Source of the DNA: Cephalopachus bancanus | Lineage: Eukaryota; Chordata; Mammalia; Primates; Tarsiidae | Direction: 5' to 3' | Length of the DNA: 64,000 bases | Assembly (NCBI GenBank): GCA_027257055.1 | Contig: JAPVLO010000161.1 | Location: 5,348,501 to 5,412,500 of the forward strand | Shown here: positions 57,390-64,000 of the stretch, piece after piece | Numbering within the stretch: the stretch's first letter is position 1 | Layout: the number at the start of each line of letters is the position of its first letter | Notes under the pieces: generated by a model | What the model was told of the DNA's origin: nothing | Seen by the model: the letters and a program-made list of their open reading frames with translations, nothing else | Databases searched by the model: none | Made by a program: the position numbers and the translations under genes

Positions 57390-57749
57390 ACACACCATAG
57401 CATACTATGCAATAAAAAACAACAAAATCATGTCCTTTGCAGCAACACAGATGGAGACAGAGAAATCATCCTAAGTGAACTAACTCAGATGCAGAAAACC
57501 AGACACTGCATGTCCCCACTAATATGTGGGAACTAAATGGCCACAAGGATTGAAATAATAGACTCTGGAGATGCTAAAAGTGGGGAGAGGTGGGGAGGAG
57601 AATTAGGGTTCAGAAGTTGTCTGTTGGGTACAATGTCCATTATCTGGGGAATGGGTCATCTGAAACCCCAACCCCACCAGTACACAATATGTCCATGTAA
57701 CAAACACGTACTCCCTGAATCTAAAATAAAATAAAAATAAAAATACTGT

Positions 57750-58698
57750 GTGCCAACACAGAATCTTAACTTTATAAAATATTAAGCCATTGTTTCTAGC
57801 AGCAATTATGTAAAAGAAACACGCCTTTCTTGAGAAGACCATGTGATAGTAAAATCACATCATTATTATAGAGGAAGAGAGTTGTTTTTTCTAATTCTTA
57901 TATGATAGGGCATATGGTTCAGTTCACCAAAAATTAATATCAAACTGTTAAACATAAAAGTTTAAAAGGAAAAGAGTTCAAACTGACCCTCTCCTTTTTT
58001 TTAACTCGACCCCAGAGAAGAAATGGATTTTTTTTTCTTATTTTTGCAAGATGCAAGACTTTAAGTAACCATCAACAGCTAGAGATCAACGCAAAACTCA
58101 TATAATGTGGCCATAACTAATTTCTATCAGTGAAAATCTAGAGACACCTATCAGAACAGAGAAAGAACATATGCTTTCATAAAACTAGCAAGGGAGGTGT
58201 GCTTTGGGGTCTACTTAGCATCTCTTTGGGAAATCACATCTCCCTACATAGTTGTCATTGATGACTTCACCTCTTGACTCCAAAAGTAGGCTTGTAAGCT
58301 CTTCTATCCCTTTGGCCACACAAATGCATCAGGATTGTCCGTGAGTCCTTCTTAGGGACTCCTCTAACTTCTAGGAAAGTAGTTTTCTCTCTTTTCTGAT
58401 TTTGCTAGGGGCAGCGTATCCTAAACTTGCAAAGGCCATCCTTGTCACTGTGGATTAAACTGCCTAAGAATGAGGCAACTCAAGGAAAAGCCTCAGGGTT
58501 GAACTCGGGAAAACAATGTTCTAAGGACGTTTGATGATACAGTACCAAGATCAGCACCAAGAGGTTTAATTCCGTTTGAGTTGACTCATCAAGTGGTTAC
58601 GGCAGAAGGGCTTATCTGATTACAAGATTCCCAAGTGGGAAGTGGCTAAGAAATCAAATAAACTATTTGCCCTAAGATTAAAAAGTGGAAAAAACACA
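57750..58698. other. Unassigned stretch
   Basis: No repeat family or exon recognised. It is moderately complex sequence and may hold an old LTR, but I cannot support that. Confidence 0.4.
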
Positions 58699-58796
58699 GT
58701 CATGTGTTGCTTAACGATGGGACACATTCTGAGAAATATGTTAGGCAGTTTCATCATTGTGTGCACATCACAGAGTGTCCTGACACAAACCTATGT
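58699..58796 (+). mobile_element. DNA-transposon end, Tigger-like
   Basis: 'cagtcatgtgttgcttaacg' followed by 'ttctgagaaatatgttagg' is a terminal inverted repeat end of an old cut-and-paste transposon. Only one end, about 98 bases, is present before an Alu fragment. Confidence 0.65.
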
Positions 58797-58893
58797 TTCC
58801 TAGACTGGCCTCAAACTCCTGGGCTCTAGTGACTCTCCTGCCTAGGCCTCTCAAAGTGCTGGGATTGCAGGTATGAGGCACCACACCTGGTCC
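58797..58893 (-). mobile_element. Alu fragment, antisense
   Basis: 'ctcaaactcctgggctctag' to 'gaggcaccacacctgg', a partial reverse arm. Confidence 0.7.
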
Positions 58894-59016
58894 CGTGTAG
58901 TCTATCATATCCAGAACAAGGGAGTTGAGGGCGATATTTCCCCAAATGTAGAAATGAAAGGCTTATTAATCTCTTAACAAATAGAGGAATGTGTATCTTA
59001 AAAGACAGAAGTAGTT

Positions 59017-59178
59017 GTAAAAGTTCTTTAGGCCAGGCTTGGTGGTTCATGCCTATAATCCTACTACTTTGGGAGACCAAGACAGGAAGATTGCTTGAGC
59101 CTAGGGGTCTGAAACTAGCCTGAGCTACATAGTGAGACCCTGTCTGTACAAAAAAAAATTTTTTTAAGTTCTTTGGTA
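59017..59178 (+). mobile_element. Alu monomer (FLAM-like), with TSD
   Basis: A single arm with an A-tail at 59,150. AAAAGTTCTTTA and TTAAGTTCTTTGG flank it. Confidence 0.8.
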
Positions 59179-59352
59179 GAACATACTTTTAACGGAATAT
59201 TATCAGACTGTAAAAGAGGGGAGAGACAGCTCTATATATACTGAAATGGACAGATCTCCAAAAGATAGTGTTAAGCATGAATAGTAAGGTGGTGAAACGT
59301 GGTATGCTACCATTAGTATACACACAAACATAAATACATTGCTTCTGGAAGG

Positions 59353-59634
59353 TTTATTCGGTGGCTCAGCCTGTAATCCTGCACCTTGGGAGGCTGAGGT
59401 GAGTGGATTGCCTGAGCCCACGGGTTCGAGACCCGCCTGGGCAGCGAGACCTCATCTCTACAATAAATCAAAAAGTTAGCCGGGCGTAGTAGCGCATGCC
59501 TGTAATTCCGGCTGCTCGGAAGGCTGAGGCGGAAGGATTGCCGGAGCCCAGCAGGCGAGGCTGCGGTGGCCGGGAGCGGCCACTGCACTCCAGTCTGGGC
59601 GACAGAGTGAGACTCCAACTCAAAAAAAAAAAAT
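59353..59634 (+). mobile_element. Alu, young subfamily, head trimmed
   Basis: It lacks the first about 10 bases (starts TTCGGTGGCTCAGCCTG) and is otherwise near consensus, with an A-tail at 59,622. Confidence 0.9.
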
Positions 59635-59754
59635 TGTAATGGTGGCTGCTTCTAAGAAGGAGAGCTGAGGAAAGGGATGGGAAAGAGAATTACATTATGC
59701 TGTTGACCTTTTGTACTGTTTGATTTTTCCAAATATGTATCTGCTGATTTGTAA

Positions 59755-59886
59755 CATGGTGGCTCACACATATAATACCAGCTTCTTGGAAGACCGAGGT
59801 GGGAAGATCACTTGAGCCCAGGAATTCAAGTCCAGTCAGGCAACATAACAGGACCCTCATCCTTAAAAAAAAAAAAAAAAAAAAAG
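59755..59886 (+). mobile_element. Alu monomer
   Basis: 'atggtggctcacacatataatacc' to an A-run at 59,865-59,885, a single arm. Confidence 0.75.
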
Positions 59887-59957
59887 GTGGGGGATGTCTT
59901 TAGAGATACATTACAGAAAATGTATCTGTCATCTATTGAAATACAACTTGGTTCTTG

Positions 59958-60106
59958 CTTTTTTTTTTAATTTGAATTTTTTGTAGAGATGGGGTTTTGC
60001 TATGTTGCCCAGGCTGGTCTCAAACTCTTGGCCTCAAGCACTCTTCCCACCACAGTCTGCCAAAGTGCTGGAATTGCAGGTGTGAGCCACCACCACACTT
60101 GGCCTT
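59958..60106 (-). mobile_element. Alu monomer, antisense
   Basis: 'gtagagatggggttttgc' to 'ccaccaccacacttggcc', one reverse arm. Confidence 0.8.
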
Positions 60107-60179
60107 GAAATAGTATTTTAAAAGTTCTTTGGGGGGAAATGCGTTTGTTTTGCACCACAATGTATTAAGTAGAAAGTGC

Positions 60180-60470
60180 AAGCCAAGCACAGTAGCTCTT
60201 GCCGGTAATCCCAACTCTTTGGGAGGCCAAGGAGGGAGGACTGCTTGAGGCCAGGAGTTCAAGACCAGCCTGGGCAACTAAGTGAGAACCCCATCTCTTA
60301 AAAAAAAAAATAACTGAGTGTGATGTGTGCTTGTAGTCCCAGCTACATGGGAGGCTGAGGTGGGAGGATCACCTGAGTCCAGAAGTTCATGGTTGCAGGA
60401 AGCCTTTATGGCATTACTACATTTCAGCTTAGGTGACAGAGTGAGACCCTGTGAAGAAAAAAAAAAGGAA
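60180..60470 (+). mobile_element. Alu, older dimer
   Basis: Two arms joined by an A-run at 60,300, from 'agccaagcacagtagctctt' to 'gagaccctgtgaagaaaa'. Confidence 0.85.
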
Positions 60471-60516
60471 GAAAGAAAGGAAGAGCAGTTTACAAAGTGG
60501 CATGTTTAATCATATT

Positions 60517-60520
<4 letters not shown>

Positions 60521-60568
<48 letters not shown>
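60521..60568. repeat. (CA)n microsatellite
   Basis: About 23 uninterrupted CA units following the A-rich tail region of an Alu. Confidence 0.98.
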
Positions 60569-60569
60569 A

Positions 60570-61039
60570 AGCCTGGAACATAATATTTCAAAATATACAC
60601 AGCGGTTCAGAACTTCTTGATACCGCTATGCATAGTACCTAGTTCAAGGCGGACACACAAATGTTTGTTGGGTAAATAGGGAGCAGTCATTCAATAGCAG
60701 AGATATATAACATGCTAAGGTAGCAGAAATGACAATTTAAAGTTAATTTTTGAGTAGACAATGCATTCATAAGGTTCCAAATTCAAGGTCAGAAAGTCTC
60801 CCTTCCATACTCATCTTTCACTTAGTTTCTCTCCTTTTCAAAAGCAATAACTGTCACCAGTTCTGAAGATCATCTACACCCATGCAAGCAAACACAGACA
60901 CATAAACATTATATACATTTATATAAGATATATTTATATATCTATACATTTAATATCAATACCATCTAATCACTTAATAACATCTATAGCATTTAATATC
61001 TATACAGGTGATATACGTGGTGTGCACACACACACACTA
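60570..61039. other. Unassigned AT-rich stretch
   Basis: A possible MIR/L2 tail at 60,625-60,680 ('catagtacctagttcaagg', 'aatgtttgttgggtaaa') and a TATATA-rich tract at 60,905-60,950. No gene seen. Confidence 0.4.
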
Positions 61040-62215
61040 CCCAGTGCGGCTGAGGACTCTGAGCTCGGGGAGGAGGGCAGAGCCGAGAACAATCCAGTGA
61101 GTTGGAGAAGAAATTCTGAACGGGTCAGCAAAACCACAAAGAAGTTCTTTACCATCACGTAAAGAACCATGACGGCTGACGCGCTGGCTGAGGACAAAGA
61201 GAATATGGTATGGGTAGTAGAAAAAGGGAGCTCTAAAAACCACATGACCAGTTATAGAAATGAGGAGGGCATTTGTGACGAGCACTTTTCTCCTTATTTT
61301 GTTACGATGTGCAGGTGTCAAATATCTTTTTCTTTCCTCTCATTCCCTTATCATAGAAAATAAGATGCACTGATCTTGTGTCATAGTATTTAAGTATAAT
61401 GTTGTCCTTACATTATAGAATTCAGGTTACAGAGTACAAAGGAGAAAAGCAAACATCATCCCAGGACTTTGCATGCTCTCCTGGGGAAAATGTTAGTGTG
61501 CTTTAGGCTGTTTACTGGATGGTCATATCATGTTGGGTGGAAGTATGACATTGCTTTTTTTTCAGTTTGGAGACTTAGTATAGTTATAGGAGAGGTATAT
61601 GGCTGCCAAGTCGACAAAAAGTGGAATTGTGATAGCTAATTGTATGTGTTAATTTAGCTGGAACACAATTCCCAGATATTTGGTCATACATAATTCTGGA
61701 GGTTTCTGTGAGCTGCAATTTTTTTTTTTTTTTTTGAGTTGGAGTCTCACTCTGTCACCCAGGCTGGAGTGCAGTGGCACACTCACAGCCACCCCAGCAT
61801 CGACCTGCTGGGCTCTGGCGATCCTTCCGCCTCAGCCTTCCAGGTAACCGAACTACAGGTGTGTGCTATCGCATCCGGCTAATTTTTGATTTATTGTAGA
61901 CACGAGGTCTTGCCAAGTTACCCGGGCTGGTCTCAAACCCGAGAGCTCAGGCAATCCACTCGCCTTGACCTCCCAAAGTGCTGGAATTACAGGCTGAGCC
62001 ACCGAGCCTGGCCTCTGTGAGGTTGTTTTTGGATGAAATTTACATTTAAATTGGTGGACTCTGAGTAAAGCAGATGGCCCTTCAAATTGTGGGTGGGCCT
62101 CATCTAATCAGTTGAAGGTCTGAATAGAACAAAAGACTGACCCTTCTCCAAGCACCAGTGAATTTTGACAGAGACAGCCTCAATACATCTTATGTTACAA
62201 AGGGGTTAAAGGGAG
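61040..62215 (+). mobile_element. Ancient LTR-like repeat, interrupted by an Alu
   Basis: A known ancient mammalian dispersed repeat is recognisable in order: 'aaagaaccatgacggctgac' (61,161), 'gtttactggatggtcatatc' (61,511), 'ttcccagatatttggtcata' (61,670), then after the Alu 'gggtgggcctcatctaatc' (62,091) and 'gaatagaacaaaagactgac' (62,122). I infer an old ERVL-type LTR; family not confirmed. Highly diverged, no coding content. Confidence 0.55.
61705..62026 (-). mobile_element. Alu, young subfamily, antisense
   Basis: T-run at 61,719, reverse dimer to 'gccaccgagcctggcc'. TCTGTGAG repeats on both sides (61,706 and about 62,015). Confidence 0.9.
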
Positions 62216-62309
62216 AGAGAAAACACACACACACCCCATAACAAAATAAGAAAAAAATACTCATCACAATTACAGATCTCATTTTTGTTTTGAATTTGTT
62301 TCTTCTTTT

Positions 62310-62610
<301 letters not shown>

Positions 62611-62612
<2 letters not shown>

Positions 62613-62790
62613 TCATTTCTGTAACTGGTCATGTGGTTGTAGCTGGTATTCATATCTACTTTCTTCCACTACCATTCCATCTTCTTTGTCCTCAGCCATC
62701 ACCTTGGCTGATCATGGTTCTTTACCTGATGGGGTGACCTAAACCTTCATTTCTGAAGGGTCTGGGCCATTAGTAGTCTTTCTTGGATCA
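62611..62790 (-). mobile_element. Same LTR-like repeat, inverted partner
   Basis: In reverse it contains the same block as 61,155-61,266 ('catgtggttgtagctgg', 'gtcctcagccatc', 'atggttctttacc'), plus the part upstream of it. It forms an inverted pair with that copy. Confidence 0.7.
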
Positions 62791-63036
62791 AGCTGTAGCT
62801 TTCTATTGAACTTAATCACAGCATATGGCAAAACTAAGAGACACCTTGTGTTGTATTCAGGATTTTTGCTTAAGAGAATTGATTTTTGGTGCTTTTGCTA
62901 CACACACGGAAAAAGGTAGGGATAACTATGTGAGGTGATGGATATGTTAATTTATTCTACTATACTAACCATTTCACTGTCTTATATGGATAACAAAACA
63001 TCATGTTGTACACCTTAAATACATACAAAAAAGCTT

Positions 63037-63302
63037 TTAGCCGAGCTCGGTGGCTCAGCCTAAGGTGAGTGGATTGCCCGAGCCCGCGGGTTCGAGACCC
63101 GCCTGGGCAGCGAGACCTCATCTCTACAATAAATCAAAAAATTGGTTGGTGTGGTAGCGCAAGCCTGTAATTCTGGCTACTCGGAAGGCTGAGGCGGAAG
63201 GATCGCCAGAGCCCAGCAGGTCGAGGCTGTGGTGGCCGGGAGCGGCCACTGCACTCCAGTCTGGGCCACAGAGTGAGACTCCAACTCAAAAAAAAAAAAA
63301 AA
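63037..63302 (+). mobile_element. Alu, young subfamily, with left-arm deletion
   Basis: The left arm jumps from GGCTCAGCCT to AAGGTGAGTGG, missing about 25 bases of the internal promoter region. The rest is near consensus with an A-tail at 63,288. Confidence 0.9.
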
Positions 63303-63374
63303 TTTTTAAAGGAGAGAGATCCCCGAAGGGGTCTCCTGTCCATAATTAGACAGATCATTGGACAGATTTTGACT

Positions 63375-63990
63375 ATCTCTAATTCCAGACACTATTCTAA
63401 GCACGGGGGATATAGTTGTGAACAATAGAAGCAATATCTACGTCCTTGGGGAGCTTACTTGAAGGGAAATAAAGATGTAGCAAACAAGATAGTCACTACT
63501 GGTAATAAATGCTATAAAGGAAATAAACAGGGTGATGTAATAGTAATAGGAGTATACTATTTGTGTATTTAAAAATAGGAGTCTCACTCTGTTGCCCAGG
63601 CTGGAGTGCAGCGGTGCAAATACAGCTCACTGAAGCCTCAAACTTCTAGGCTCAAGCAGTCCTCCCGTTTCACCTCCCGAGTAGCTGGGGACTTCAGGCA
63701 TGTGCTACCACATCGATAATTTTTAGAGATGGAATCTTGCTACGTTGCCCAGGTCGAGGAGTGTACTTCTTAGGTGGCATGGTCAGAGAAGGTCTCACTG
63801 AGTGTGTGGATTGGAGCTGGGACATCCACCTAAAGATGAGCTGGGCTATAAATGAGAAGGACTGGGAGAAGGGCATTCCAGGCAGAAGGAATGTCAGCCA
63901 CCAAGACCTGAGGCAGGAACTGGAAAAAAGTCGGATGGAGGATAGGAAATGAGGAGTAGGGTGTTGTTATGGGACTGGAGAGTTGAACAG
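63375..63990 (-). mobile_element. L2, antisense, split by an Alu
   Basis: 'gacactattctaagcacgg', 'gtccttggggagcttac' and 'ataaatgctataaagg', then after the Alu 'ggtcagagaaggtctcactg' and 'gggcattccaggcagaagg', follow the reverse L2 3' half in order. The longest L2 piece in the window. Confidence 0.75.
63578..63760 (-). mobile_element. Alu fragment, antisense, in L2
   Basis: 'ggagtctcactctgttgccc' to 'cttgctacgttgcccagg', a shortened reverse Alu interrupting L2. Confidence 0.8.
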
Positions 63991-64000
63991 AAACCAGGTC

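Larger units (their letters stand above)
53043..57540 (+). pseudogene. L1 ORF2 remnant of the second L1
   Basis: Starts MSGTKLPISILTLNVNS-like at 53,043. Endonuclease text, 'ggggaaggacttcaacactcc' (53,453) and 'ctcagattatagtggaat' (53,709) precede the reverse transcriptase region from about 54,560 ('aggccaatattcttgatgaac', 'gataaccactctcaccactcc'). The FADD position reads 'ttcactgataac', F-T-D-N, so a catalytic Asp is lost. A palm/thumb piece is open at 55,587-55,814. Disrupted by many stops, a 125-bp insertion (54,800) and two Alus. Confidence 0.85.
48180..57744 (+). mobile_element. Second long L1, older, near full length, broken
   Basis: A 5' UTR (about 48,180-51,540) with a tandem array, ORF1 remnant, ORF2 remnant and A-rich end ('ataaaaataaaaatac') at 57,724-57,744. 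Without four Alus and one small insertion it is about 8.2 kb. It differs from the L1 at 34,351 in the 5' UTR and in the start of ORF1. Possible flanks AATAATGTGTGC and AATACTGTGTGC suggest a decayed target duplication. Confidence 0.8.

Overview
The window reads as nuclear DNA of a primate. Dimeric Alu elements, Alu monomers, a 7SL RNA retropseudogene, L1, L2, MIR and Tigger DNA transposons are all present. The youngest-looking Alus share an unusual consensus: a head reading GGGCTCGGTGGCTCAGCCTG, a middle linker CTACAATAAATCAAAAA, and a right arm with GGAAGGCTGAGGCGGAAGG. This matches neither the anthropoid AluS/AluY form nor the lemur/loris form as I know them. I infer a tarsier (confidence about 0.6). 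I found no protein-coding gene that I can name.

Layout. Positions 1-17,200 are intron-like or intergenic AT-rich DNA with scattered repeats: a Tigger1 copy (3,422-6,036), an old L1 (about 8,000-11,780) split by Alus, and a solo LTR that sits inside an Alu. Positions 17,440-18,800 form the only CpG island. It has GC boxes, an ETS/CRE composite site and CCG tracts, and looks like a TATA-less, possibly bidirectional promoter with a candidate minus-strand first exon. Positions 20,035-24,004 hold three retroviral LTRs in the same orientation. Positions 24,425-34,350 are layered L1 fragments of different ages and orientations, with nested Alus, Tigger pieces and the 7SL pseudogene.

Positions 34,351-42,076 hold a long, near full-length but broken L1 with its 5' UTR. 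It sits in an 8.8-kb block that splits an older antisense L1, which resumes near 43,172. Positions 48,180-57,744 hold a second long L1. Its 5' UTR region contains a diverged tandem array with a period of about 110 bp. The rest (57,750-64,000) is Alus, CA microsatellites, an old LTR-like repeat and L2.

Nothing here works together as an operon-like or host-gene system. The most interesting material is structural: an inverted local duplication inside Tigger1, tandem repeats in two L1 5' UTRs, a duplicated octamer/AP-1 enhancer in the solo LTR, a candidate 3' transduction, and a cysteine-rich open frame behind a good splice acceptor. All family assignments come from recognising sequence text, without database searches, and boundaries are good to a few bases only where target-site duplications are given.
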